A stretch of DNA of 24,114 bases from an uncultured Oscillospiraceae bacterium (GCA_934539585.1 CAKTCT010000041.1:1-24114), one strand, 5' to 3'; counted from the stretch's first letter, positions 15,281-22,654 are shown. Translations and numbers: made by a program. Notes: generated by a model from the sequence alone, not told the origin.

Positions 15281-15295
15281 AAGGGCGTAGCCCTT
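15281..15295 (+). terminator. Short hairpin immediately after the lipoprotein stop
   Basis: AAGGGC-GTA-GCCCTT is a perfect 6-bp stem directly following TAA, trailed by AAATAG rather than a T-run. It is a weak terminator candidate at the end of the catabolic cluster. Stronger termination may be provided by the hairpins in the adjacent repeat element. Confidence 0.35.
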
Positions 15296-15626
15296 AAATA
15301 GTACCACGTCAGGCCGCCGCCTGCCCCGCAATATCGCTACGCGATAAAGCTCTGGCCTTTTCCTTCGCGGACATCGTCCGCGATTTCCTTCGGAAACCGG
15401 AAAACGCCTGGTTGAGTGCATCAATTGGCACCTGGTCAGGCCGACGCCTGCCCCTAAAACCCATCGTGAGAACATGAGCGTCCGAAAGTGGCAGCTGGAT
15501 GCCTACTGTCCACGCACCAATTGCGGCGGCCGTGTCCACCGCGGGGTAGTATTGGGGTTCTCCGAAGCCCCAGGCGCGACTTTAGGGGGTCTCGGGGGGC
15601 GGGAGCCCACCGAGCGCCCTTTTCTC

Positions 15627-15658
15627 CCCCTTCTTTTCCCGCGCGTGAAAAGAAGGGG
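15627..15658. repeat. 12-bp hairpin in E2
   Basis: CCCCTTCTTTTC / GAAAAGAAGGGG around an eight-base loop. Compared with E1 3978-4009, one A-T pair is missing from both arms at once. Confidence 0.8.
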
Positions 15659-15693
15659 TGCTATGACGGACCTATCGATAATAAAAAACGAAC

Positions 15694-15765
15694 GTAGCCG
15701 CATAGGCCGGTAGTGCTGCTGATTTCGATTCGTAATCGGCAAGCCCTACTAGCCTATGCGGCTAC
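15694..15765. repeat. Central 72-nt hairpin of E2
   Basis: Identical outer 13-bp stem to E1 (GTAGCCGCATAGG / CCTATGCGGCTAC), 69 of 72 bases shared. Two of the three differences fall in the apical loop. The third turns a C-G pair into a T-G pair, which would be a U-G wobble in RNA read from the plus strand. Confidence 0.88.
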
Positions 15766-15803
15766 TTACGTTTGTACAGATTTGTTATGTCCTACACAGC
15801 GCA

Positions 15804-15834
15804 CTTACTCTTTTCCCCGGAGGAAAAGAGTAAG
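15804..15834. repeat. 13-bp hairpin in E2
   Basis: CTTACTCTTTTCC, loop CCGGA, GGAAAAGAGTAAG. Relative to the matching E1 stem, five base pairs differ and every change is compensated on the opposite arm. Confidence 0.85.
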
Positions 15835-16003
15835 CAGAAAAGTCCGTTTAGGGGCTCCCGCCCCTAAAAACCCCAATGGCGGTAGGCGCTGGATGAACAT
15901 ATCCGCACGCGACACTTCCCGCCGACACTATCGGTGCTCTAACAGTAGGCAACCGTGCAGCACTTTTGAACGCTTCGATTCCTGTATAAGACTTCGGAGA
16001 TAC

Positions 16004-16046
16004 GCGTCGGCTTGACGTGGGCATCGGTGCGTCGGCTTGACATGGG
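16004..16046 (+). repeat. Two direct 25-bp-spaced repeats at the right end of E2
   Basis: GCGTCGGCTTGACGTGGG (16004-16021) and GCGTCGGCTTGACATGGG (16029-16046) differ at one base. They correspond, inverted, to the paired GTCA.GCCGACGC boxes at the left end of E1 (3589-3601 and 3616-3629), so doubled end boxes seem to be part of the element. Confidence 0.75.
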
Positions 16047-16081
16047 TGCCGATTGGTGCTTTCATCGGGACGCTGTTGCGG

Positions 16082-16987
16082 TTAGCCTTCGATTCGGGTG
16101 GGGATTCCTTGGGTTGTCAGGAGGGTCTGGAATTCCTCGATCTGGGACGGCTTCGGGAGCCATTGGGGCATGGCGTTGTCCTTTCGGCCCAGGGAGACGG
16201 CTTTGCCGCTGCCGTAGGTGTGGTAGGGCAGCAGGTCCACCCCCTGGCAGTGCTTGAGCTGCCGGAAAAGCCCGGCAATGGCCTGGGCGTGGGCGGGCTC
16301 CAGGTTGATCCCCCGGATCAGGATGCACCGCAGCCGGGTGGCGGCTCCCAGGGAGTCCGCCAGCAGCAGATTGCGGAGGATTTTTTCCGGGGAGACGCCG
16401 GTGTTCTCCCGGTGACGGATGGGGTCGGAATCTTTGTAATCCCAGAGAAACAGGTCCGTGTGCCGGACCTGGTCTGCCAGGGCGGCGGGGGAGGCGTCAA
16501 AATAGCCGCAGGTCTCCACGGCGGTGCGGAGGCCCGCCTCTTTGGCCATGGCCAGGAGGGCGGCGCTTTCCTCCCAATGGGACAGGGGCTCGCCGCCGGA
16601 GAGGGTCATGCCGCCCTCCGGGCCGTAAAAGGCCTGGTCCCGGAGGACCTGGCGGAAAATTCCGTCGGGGGTCATTTCCCGGGCGGCGGGCTCCAGGGCC
16701 TTGGCCGGGCAGACCTGGGTGCAGGCCAGGCACTGGCGGCAGCGGGCGGCGTCAAAAACGTGGTGGTCCGGCTCCAGGCGGTGAGCGCCGTTGGGACAGA
16801 CGGCGGCGCAGGCCCCGCAGCCGATGCAGAGCTCTTCCTGGAAAAGCAGCTGATTTTTGCCGGATTGGGTCTCGGGGTTGTGGCACCAGCGGCACCGCAG
16901 GGGGCAGCCCTTGAAGAACACCGTGGTCCGGATGCCGGGGCCGTCGCTGATGCAGAACCGCTGGATGTCTGTGACCAGCACGCCCAT
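16082..16987 (-). CDS. Glycyl radical enzyme activating protein (radical SAM)
   Basis: The product has 301 residues from an ATG preceded by GGGGAGG. The radical SAM motif is C28-PLR-C32-RW-C35, binding the 4Fe-4S cluster that cleaves S-adenosylmethionine. Two ferredoxin-type clusters follow: CIGCGACAAVCP (Cys54/57/60/64) and CRQCLACTQVCP (Cys83/86/89/93), the insert typical of activases other than the minimal pyruvate formate-lyase type. GGEP lies at 131-134 in TLSGGEPL. It abstracts hydrogen from the catalytic glycine of the upstream enzyme under anaerobic conditions. Its start codon overlaps the stop of that enzyme by one base (TGATG), so the pair is translationally coupled. The substrate class cannot be read from the activase. 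Confidence 0.94.
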   Translation of the reverse strand: MGVLVTDIQRFCISDGPGIRTTVFFKGCPLRCRWCHNPETQSGKNQLLFQEELCIGCGACAAVCPNGAHRLEPDHHVFDAARCRQCLACTQVCPAKALEPAAREMTPDGIFRQVLRDQAFYGPEGGMTLSGGEPLSHWEESAALLAMAKEAGLRTAVETCGYFDASPAALADQVRHTDLFLWDYKDSDPIRHRENTGVSPEKILRNLLLADSLGAATRLRCILIRGINLEPAHAQAIAGLFRQLKHCQGVDLLPYHTYGSGKAVSLGRKDNAMPQWLPKPSQIEEFQTLLTTQGIPTRIEG

Positions 16988-19131
16988 CAGGAAATCCTCC
17001 CCTGGGCATCCCGTTCGATGATCATCTGCTGCCACTCCCGGCTCAGGGTGACGAACCGGGCGGACCAGCCGGAGACCCGGACGGACAGGTTCCGGTACTC
17101 GTCGGGGTGCTCCTGGGCCTTGCGGAGGACCGCCGGGTCGGTAACGTCCATCTGCATGAAGAATCCGCCCAGGGCGGTAAATCCCCGGATCAGCCCCGTG
17201 ATGGCGTCCACGCCGTGGGGGCCCTTGACGGTCCCCGGCAGGAGGGTCACGTCCAGGGCGGCCCCGCAGGCCAGGCGGGGCAGGTCGATCTTGCAGTAGG
17301 AGCGGATCACCGCCGTTGCGCCTTTTTCGTCGCTGCCCGGGGTGGGGGAGAGATTGGCGGCCAGAATCTCGCCCTGCTTGCGGCCGAAGGGGGCGGCCAG
17401 CCGTCCGGGGGCCCACTCGATCTGGCGGCCGAAGGTGCTGACGCCGGCGGGGAAGCGGATGGGGACCTGAGGGTACAGCTTCCCGCAGATGGCGGAGAAA
17501 TCCTCCAGGAGGCGGGTGGCCAGGGCATCGGATTCATCGCTGTCGTTGCCGTAGTATTCGTAGTGGCTGGACACGTATTGGCGCAGGGGCTCCTCCCCCT
17601 CCCAGTTGTTCCGGAGGATGGCAAGGAGGTCCGCCAGGGAGAGCTTTTTCTCGTCAAAGACCAGCTTTTTGATGGCGTACAGGCTGTTCACCGTGTCCGG
17701 GAGGCCGCCGATGTGGGGGGAAATCACCTTGTATTTGGGTCCGCCTGCGCGGTAGTCCCGGGCGGACTCAATGCAGCCGTTTTCGAAAAGAGAGACCGCT
17801 GTGGGGGGGAAGGAGGGGGTCCAGTCCCAGCTGCCGTCGGGGGAAAAGATTCCGTAATCCCGGAGAAAATCCCCGGTGACTTTCCAGACCTGGTCCCGGA
17901 GGTCCTGGACGTATTGGCGGTACAGGTCCTCGAAGGTCTCATAGTCTGCCCCGGCAGGGTCATAGCCGTGGAGGGTCGTTTCCTGAAGCAGATGGAGGGA
18001 GTCGAAGGGCAGATAGCCGAAAAAGGTGGAGCCGGGGACTTGGACCTCCCAGCAGCCGTCGTTGGCGAAGCGCCGGGCTTCCTCCAGAGGATAGCCCATG
18101 CCGGTCATGGCCTTCAGGACGGTGTCCTCGCCGTAGACCGCAAGGATCCCGCCGCCGTGGCGGATGACCTCCGCCATCCGGGTCAGGAGCCGGGGCGGGG
18201 TGTTGGCGTTGATCCGGACGCTGATGGGGAAATCGCTGATGCCAAGCTCCTCCACCACGTCCAGGACCAGGTAGGTCACGTCGTTGGTGACGTCGGCTCC
18301 GGCGGAGTCTACGCCGGAGAGGACCAGGTTCTGGTAGTGCTGGGCGTCGCCGCCGGTCATCAGGGGCTGGCCGGTGATCCACTCGCAGCCCTTGATGAAG
18401 AAGTGGGCCAGGATTTCCCGGGCTTCATTGAGGGTCAGGACGCCGGATTCCAGGTCGGCTTTCAGGTACTTGCCCAGAAGGAGGTCGATGCGGCCGATAC
18501 CCGGCCAGGTCCCGCACAGCCGCAGGAAGGCGAACTGGAACCAGATGCTCTGCACGGCCTCCCGGAAGCTCCGGGCCGGGCGGAAGGGGACCTGCTCCAG
18601 GGCACGGCGGTTTTCCGTCCAGAGGGGGCCGTTCAGGGCGTCCAGATACCGCCGGTGCCAGATGCGGAAGCTCTCCAGGCAGGACTGGGCGCTTTCCAGG
18701 AACCGGAGCCGGTCCGGCTGGCCCTGGTGCGCCTGCCGGGAGCTGGCGATGCGGTCCTCCAGGGCGTCCAGGCCGTGCTCCAGGCCGCAGGCGAAGTCTG
18801 CGGTCAGGTGGCTGACGCCGTAGAGGATGCGCTTCCCATTGAGGGTCGCGGGGACGTCGTGGAAGATGGCCCCGCCCAGGGTGGCCGCGCCGGAGAGCAG
18901 CTCCCCGGGGCAGAGGCGGAGGGGGGCCTTTTGGGCGATCTCCCGGATGGCCAGGTCGTATTGGTCCAGGGGGGCCATGCCGGCGACGCCGGGGATGCCG
19001 TCCAGGGGAACCGAGCCGTTTTCCAGGGCCTCCTTGCCGTATCTGGCGTTGAGGGACTCCCAGGCGAAGGTCCGGGTGGCCTGGGACAGGCGGACCGGGC
19101 GGTCCAGGCCGATGGCAGAATCGAATTTCAT
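16987..19131 (-). CDS. Glycyl radical enzyme of unknown substrate (pyruvate formate-lyase superfamily)
   Basis: The product has 714 residues from the ATG at 19131 (AAAGGAG upstream); the frame is open further upstream but would run into the divergent regulator. Residues ~20-570 form the PFL-type barrel. The thiyl-radical cysteine is Cys360 in ANDGCWEV, with Glu362 two residues on, as in the GCxE motif of dehydratase- and lyase-type members rather than the Cys-Cys of pyruvate formate-lyase. The C-terminal glycyl radical motif is NLSVRVSGWSARF, Gly688. Trp689 replaces the more common Tyr. The length is shorter than most characterised members (about 760-900). It is followed by its activase. The reaction could be a radical dehydration or C-X cleavage, but substrate is undetermined. 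Confidence 0.9.
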   Translation of the reverse strand: MKFDSAIGLDRPVRLSQATRTFAWESLNARYGKEALENGSVPLDGIPGVAGMAPLDQYDLAIREIAQKAPLRLCPGELLSGAATLGGAIFHDVPATLNGKRILYGVSHLTADFACGLEHGLDALEDRIASSRQAHQGQPDRLRFLESAQSCLESFRIWHRRYLDALNGPLWTENRRALEQVPFRPARSFREAVQSIWFQFAFLRLCGTWPGIGRIDLLLGKYLKADLESGVLTLNEAREILAHFFIKGCEWITGQPLMTGGDAQHYQNLVLSGVDSAGADVTNDVTYLVLDVVEELGISDFPISVRINANTPPRLLTRMAEVIRHGGGILAVYGEDTVLKAMTGMGYPLEEARRFANDGCWEVQVPGSTFFGYLPFDSLHLLQETTLHGYDPAGADYETFEDLYRQYVQDLRDQVWKVTGDFLRDYGIFSPDGSWDWTPSFPPTAVSLFENGCIESARDYRAGGPKYKVISPHIGGLPDTVNSLYAIKKLVFDEKKLSLADLLAILRNNWEGEEPLRQYVSSHYEYYGNDSDESDALATRLLEDFSAICGKLYPQVPIRFPAGVSTFGRQIEWAPGRLAAPFGRKQGEILAANLSPTPGSDEKGATAVIRSYCKIDLPRLACGAALDVTLLPGTVKGPHGVDAITGLIRGFTALGGFFMQMDVTDPAVLRKAQEHPDEYRNLSVRVSGWSARFVTLSREWQQMIIERDAQGRIS

Positions 19132-19152
19132 GCAGAATGCTCCTTTCCGGAA

Positions 19153-19181
19153 TTGACAGATGGGGTTCGGGCCGATATAAT
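19153..19181 (+). promoter_or_regulatory. Consensus sigma-A promoter of the AraC gene, in the divergent intergenic region
   Basis: TTGACA (19153-19158), exact 17-bp spacer, TATAAT (19176-19181), leaving about 15 bp of leader before ATG 19204. It occupies most of the 72-bp gap to the glycyl radical enzyme start, so regulator binding here could affect both directions. A minus-strand promoter for the enzyme is not obvious. Confidence 0.88.
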
Positions 19182-19203
19182 GGAGGGGAATGGAGGGATA
19201 CCG

Positions 19204-19989
19204 ATGGGATTTGCGCAGATTCAGATCCGCTACGCCAGCTTTGACGATGGAATGGTGCTGAAAACGGACCGGCTGGTCCATCGAAAGAGCCTGCCCTGCC
19301 TTTCCCTGGTCCAGGCCACGGAAGGCTCCTATGGAATCCAGATCGAGGATTCGCCGGTGTACGAGACGGGGACCGGGGGCTGCTTTATCGCGCCCTCCAA
19401 CCTTCTGCAAACCATTACCCACCAGGTGGACCCGGAAACCGGCGTGATGCGGGCCCGGTGGGTCTTTCTGGATGTGACGCTGGACGGGGTCCCTTTGGAG
19501 GAACGCCGCCGGTTCCCGGTGCTGCTCCCCAAGGAGAGGGAGAGGGAGGCCGGGGCGCTGCTGGACGCTCTGGCGGCTGCGGAGGACGCCTGCGACTGGT
19601 ACGCCGCTCTCTTTCCGATCCTGAAGCTGCTGCTTTCCGTGGGGGAGGAGCGGCCCGGGGCGTCGCCCCGGCTGGCGGAAGTCCTCCGGTACCTGGACGA
19701 GGAGTACCACCGGCCCCTTTCCACCGGGGAGGTGGCGGGGAGATTCGGGTACTCGGTCTCGGGGCTGTGCCGGTTGTTCCGGAAGGAGCTGGGGTGTACC
19801 CCGGCGGAGTACTGGTCCCGCCGGAGGCTTTCCCAGGCGGCCCTTCTCCTCCAGACCACGGACCAGACGGTGACGGAGATCGCCGGGAGCGTGGGCATGG
19901 ACGATCCGCTCTACTTTTCCAAGGTGTTCCGCCGGGCCTACGGGCAGCCGCCTACGGAGTACCGGCGTTACTTCCGGCAGGAGGACTGA
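19204..19989 (+). CDS. AraC family transcriptional regulator, divergent from the glycyl radical enzyme operon
   Basis: The product has 261 residues from the ATG at 19204, with GGAGGG upstream. The N-terminal ~100 residues are a beta-rich cupin-like sensor (GSYGIQIEDSPVYETGTGGCFIAPSN). Residues 155-255 hold the paired helix-turn-helix: TGEVAGRFGYSVSGLCRLFRKELG and VTEIAGSVGMDDPLYFSKVFRRAYG, ending PPTEYRRYF as is usual in the family. It is transcribed away from the glycyl radical enzyme with a 72-bp shared control region, so it is the likely activator of that operon, responding to its substrate. Transcription ends at the terminator at 20062. Confidence 0.92.
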   Translation: MGFAQIQIRYASFDDGMVLKTDRLVHRKSLPCLSLVQATEGSYGIQIEDSPVYETGTGGCFIAPSNLLQTITHQVDPETGVMRARWVFLDVTLDGVPLEERRRFPVLLPKEREREAGALLDALAAAEDACDWYAALFPILKLLLSVGEERPGASPRLAEVLRYLDEEYHRPLSTGEVAGRFGYSVSGLCRLFRKELGCTPAEYWSRRRLSQAALLLQTTDQTVTEIAGSVGMDDPLYFSKVFRRAYGQPPTEYRRYFRQED

Positions 19990-20061
19990 TTTTATTATAC
20001 GCTGCGCCGGGAATTTCTTCCAGGGAAAAGACGGCCAATTCCATGGAAAATCCGGTCAAAG

Positions 20062-20093
20062 AAAAGCCCCTCCGGGCGTCCGGAGGGGCTTTT
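20062..20093. terminator. Bidirectional intrinsic terminator between convergent AraC and response regulator genes
   Basis: AAAAGCCCCTCCGG, loop GCGT, CCGGAGGGGCTTTT: a perfect 14-bp stem whose A/T flanks give a T-run on both strands. It lies between stops at 19989 (+) and 20107 (-). Confidence 0.92.
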
Positions 20094-20106
20094 GGCTTCG
20101 GGAAAA

Positions 20107-20871
20107 TCACCGCTTTCCCTTTTGCTGGCGGTATTCCAGGGGGGAGCAGCCGGTGTGGCGGCGGAAAACCTGGGAGAAGTAGGAAAAGTTGGCGTAGCCG
20201 GTCTTGAGGGCGATGAGGCTCACCGGGATGTCGGTGCCTTCCAGCATGGATTTGGCCTGCTCGATCTTTTCGCTGATGATGAACTCGTTGAGGGAAACGC
20301 CGGTCTCCTTCTTGAACAGCCGGGAAAGGTACTCGGGGTTCAGGAAAACGGCGTCGGCGATTTCCGCCCGGGAGATGTCCCGGTCCAGGTTCTGGCGGAT
20401 GTACTCGATGGCGCTGGCCACGGGGCTGGAGGAGCCGGTGTAGCCGGTCCCGGGGGTCTCCGGGGCGGGAGGGTCCTCCAGGGGGACGTCCTTTTCCCTG
20501 ATGTCGTCCAGGGCCCGGAGGACCGCCTGTTCGATGTCCCGGTAGGGGGCGGGCTGGAGGATGTAGTCGAAGCCGCCCAGGCGGACGGCCTCCTGGGCGT
20601 AGGTGAACTCCGCGTGGGCGGAAAGGAAGATGCACCGGGTGCGGAGCTTCTTTTCCCGGATTTTTTCCAGGAGCTCCAGGCCGCTGCGGGGCGGCATTTC
20701 GATGTCGCAGAGGAGGACGTCCACCCGCCGGGACAGGAGGAGCTCCTCGGCTTCGGGGACGCTGTAAGCGGTGAGGATGGTGTCGATCCCAAGCTTTTTC
20801 CAATCAACGCCCTGTTCTTCGCCCCGGACAACGTCGGGCTGGTCATCCACAATCAGGACCGTCATCTTCAT
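20107..20871 (-). CDS. YesN-like response regulator (receiver plus AraC-type HTH)
   Basis: The product has 254 residues; AAGGAGG precedes the ATG, which lies inside the 3' end of the kinase gene (29-bp overlap). The receiver domain (about 1-125) has the acidic pair Asp9-Asp10, phospho-acceptor Asp56 in VLLCDIEMP, and Ser at the IFLSAHAEF switch position. The usual conserved Lys in the DYxLKP motif is Gln here (FDYILQPAP). Residues ~150-254 form the AraC-type DNA-binding domain: IADAVFLNPEYLSRLFKKETG and ALKTGYANFSYFSQVFRRHTG, ending SPLEYRQQ. It is paired with the kinase and probably controls the divergent sugar-binding protein gene at 22841. Confidence 0.93.
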   Translation of the reverse strand: MKMTVLIVDDQPDVVRGEEQGVDWKKLGIDTILTAYSVPEAEELLLSRRVDVLLCDIEMPPRSGLELLEKIREKKLRTRCIFLSAHAEFTYAQEAVRLGGFDYILQPAPYRDIEQAVLRALDDIREKDVPLEDPPAPETPGTGYTGSSSPVASAIEYIRQNLDRDISRAEIADAVFLNPEYLSRLFKKETGVSLNEFIISEKIEQAKSMLEGTDIPVSLIALKTGYANFSYFSQVFRRHTGCSPLEYRQQKGKR

Positions 20872-22585
20872 CTTCCTCCTTCTTTTTGGGATTTAACGGG
20901 ATCAGAATCTCCGAGACCGGTCCCTGGGGGGTGTTGTAAAAGGCAAAGAGGACGTCCTTGCCGTAAATCAGCCGGAAGCGCTGGCGGATGTTCCGGATGC
21001 CCACGTGGTCCGTGGCGTACATGGTCTGATCGTCTTTGGAAAGCTCCTCCAGGGTCTTTTCGGAGAAGCCGTCGCCGTTATCCTGGACGGTCAGGTCCAG
21101 AAAGCGCTGGTCGCCGTTGTCCAGCTCCGCGGCCTTGACGTGGATGATGGACTGGCCGTCGCTCCGGTGCTTGAAGGAATTTTCCACAAAGGTGGAAAGG
21201 GACAGAGGCGGGATCATGAAGTTTTCCAGACTCCGGGGAACGTCGATGCGGCACTCCGGCGGGTGGGCGATGCAGAGGTTCTGGATGTCGATGTAGTTCC
21301 GGATGTGTTCGATCTCCTGGCGCAGCGTGACCATTTCCAGCTGGTCCTGGAACATATAGCGGAGGTGGCCGGAGATGCTCAGGATGATGCGCTGGAGCTT
21401 TTCCACGTCCTGCTGCTGGGCCACGGCGTAAAGGCCCTTCAGGCAGTTCAGATAGAAGTGGGGGCGGATCTGGAGCTGCAGGTACTGGAGCTGGGCCCGC
21501 TGGGTGGCCAGCTCGTTTTCGTAGGCTTCAATTTTCAGGTCCTTGATCTGGCGGATCATTTCGTTGAAGGTGAGGCCCACCTCCTGGAACTCCACGATGT
21601 CGCAGGAGGGGATTTCTACGTCCAGGCTGCCTTTTCGTATCTCCGTGATGGCGCTTTCCAGCTGGTTCAGGGGGTTGGTCACGGAGCGGTGAATCCAGAA
21701 AAGCTCCAGGGGGATCAGCAGGATGGTCAGCAGGGAGAGGGCCAGCAGAAACAGCTGCATGGGGGAAAGGCCGTTGAAGTAATCCTGGTTGCTGATGAGC
21801 AGGAGCAGCGTTACATCGGTGCCGGCGATGTCCCGGTGGAGGACCATCCGGCGGGGGGAGCCGCTCAGGACGAAGCGGTCGGAGCTTAACGCCTTCTGGA
21901 GGTCGATGTCCTCGTAGCCGGGGGTGATGGGAGTTCCGTCCTGGCCGCAGAACACCGTCTGGGCGTCGTCCTCGGGGAAGGGGTCGGTCTCCGCCAGAGA
22001 GGGGAAGGAGCAGAGGGCTGCCAGGTAGGTCCCCCGGCCGCCGTAGAAGCGGAGGAGATACTTTTCGCCGTTGATCTCCCGGGTGATCCAGCCGTCACTA
22101 TAACGGACGGCGTCGTTCCGGACGGCGTCCTCCAGCCAGGCGCGGATCTGGAGCTTTTCATTATAGCGGAAGGTGCTGCGGAACAGGTCCCGGTAGCTGT
22201 CGCTGGGGACGCTGTACACAAAAAAGGCATCGCAGGAGGGGTAGGCCCGGAGGAAATTCTGGAACCGGCCTACCAGCTCCTGGGTGACGGTGTGGGCGGT
22301 AAGAGGGTCCGTTCCGGCGGCAAGGGTGTGGAAGCCGGTGTCGGAGGCAAGGACGCTGAGGAGCATCCGGTCCACGTTGGTCAGGTTTTCCTCGATCTGG
22401 GTTGCGGAGTAGACCAGGGTCCGCTCGTTGGAGGCGGCGATCTTTTTGTTGGAATCGTACGCGCCGTACAGGTTGGAAAAAATCAGCAGTCCGATGAGCA
22501 GGACCAGGCCGCTGGTCAACAGGGCCACGGATTGGGTCTTGATGGAATGGGTCCGGGGCGCGGACGGCTGGGTTTTCGTTCTCAT
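20843..22585 (-). CDS. YesM-like sensor histidine kinase
   Basis: The product has 580 residues from the ATG at 22585, chosen because GGGAGG precedes it and the hydrophobic segment follows at a normal distance; an in-frame ATG at 22654 would overlap the -10 box. Membrane segment 1 lies at about 19-40, an extracellular ~235-residue sensor region follows, then membrane segment 2 at about 276-297 and a HAMP-like linker to about 350. The His-kinase motif is LQIRPHFYLNCL with His376, a variant of the usual QINPHFLYNTL. The ATPase has the N box FVENSFKH, DNGDGF and GIRNIRQRF. It phosphorylates the response regulator encoded next. YesM/YesN pairs usually sense extracellular sugars or their binding proteins. 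Confidence 0.93.
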   Translation of the reverse strand: MRTKTQPSAPRTHSIKTQSVALLTSGLVLLIGLLIFSNLYGAYDSNKKIAASNERTLVYSATQIEENLTNVDRMLLSVLASDTGFHTLAAGTDPLTAHTVTQELVGRFQNFLRAYPSCDAFFVYSVPSDSYRDLFRSTFRYNEKLQIRAWLEDAVRNDAVRYSDGWITREINGEKYLLRFYGGRGTYLAALCSFPSLAETDPFPEDDAQTVFCGQDGTPITPGYEDIDLQKALSSDRFVLSGSPRRMVLHRDIAGTDVTLLLLISNQDYFNGLSPMQLFLLALSLLTILLIPLELFWIHRSVTNPLNQLESAITEIRKGSLDVEIPSCDIVEFQEVGLTFNEMIRQIKDLKIEAYENELATQRAQLQYLQLQIRPHFYLNCLKGLYAVAQQQDVEKLQRIILSISGHLRYMFQDQLEMVTLRQEIEHIRNYIDIQNLCIAHPPECRIDVPRSLENFMIPPLSLSTFVENSFKHRSDGQSIIHVKAAELDNGDQRFLDLTVQDNGDGFSEKTLEELSKDDQTMYATDHVGIRNIRQRFRLIYGKDVLFAFYNTPQGPVSEILIPLNPKKKEEDEDDGPDCG

Positions 22586-22625
22586 ATTTGCCCTCCCAGA
22601 AGCATAACTGTTGCCTTCTGACCCT

Positions 22626-22654
22626 ATTATACCAATAAAATGCAGTGGATACAA
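22626..22654 (-). promoter_or_regulatory. Promoter of the kinase/response regulator operon
   Basis: On the minus strand TGG-TATAAT (TATAAT at 22626-22631) is an extended -10, with a weak TTGTAT -35 at 22649-22654 and a 17-bp spacer. It lies 41 bp before the kinase start. Confidence 0.65.

Larger units (their letters stand above)
15301..16046. repeat. Palindromic non-coding repeat element E2, inverted relative of E1
   Basis: This ~746-bp gene-free region fills the space between two convergent genes. Its plus strand aligns with the minus strand of 3582-4208 in the same order: GTACCACGTCA end, GCCGACGCC box, TCCGAAAGTGGCAGCTGGAT arm (15481 on), GGGAGCCC hairpin, 12-bp hairpin (15627-15658), central 72-nt hairpin (15694-15765), 13-bp hairpin (15804-15834) and TTTAGGGGC/GCCCCTAAA hairpin. 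The right arm (about 15925-15970) is decayed, retaining CGGTGCTCTAACAGTAGGCA. A ~110-bp insertion carrying small palindromes separates two end boxes on the left. Open frames inside show no protein-like features. It may also terminate transcription for both flanking genes. Confidence 0.8.

Noticed and set aside
15713..16015. An open frame in E2 beginning MLLISIRNRQALLAYAATYV, and a similar one in E1 (minus strand 3717-3923)
   Set aside because: Similarity of the two peptides follows from conservation of the repeat DNA. They lie across hairpin arms, have no ribosome binding sites, and diverge outside the conserved 72-nt structure. I treat them as non-coding.
16988..17416. N-terminal extension of the activase frame upstream of 16987
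   Set aside because: It overlaps the glycyl radical enzyme in another frame and reads as Arg/Pro-rich sequence. The radical SAM protein starts naturally at MGVLVTDIQRF with a good RBS.
17107..19203. Plus-strand open frame continuous with the AraC gene and opposite the glycyl radical enzyme
   Set aside because: Only the part after 19204 has AraC motifs, an RBS and a promoter. The upstream part is Gly/Asp/Val-rich shadow sequence.
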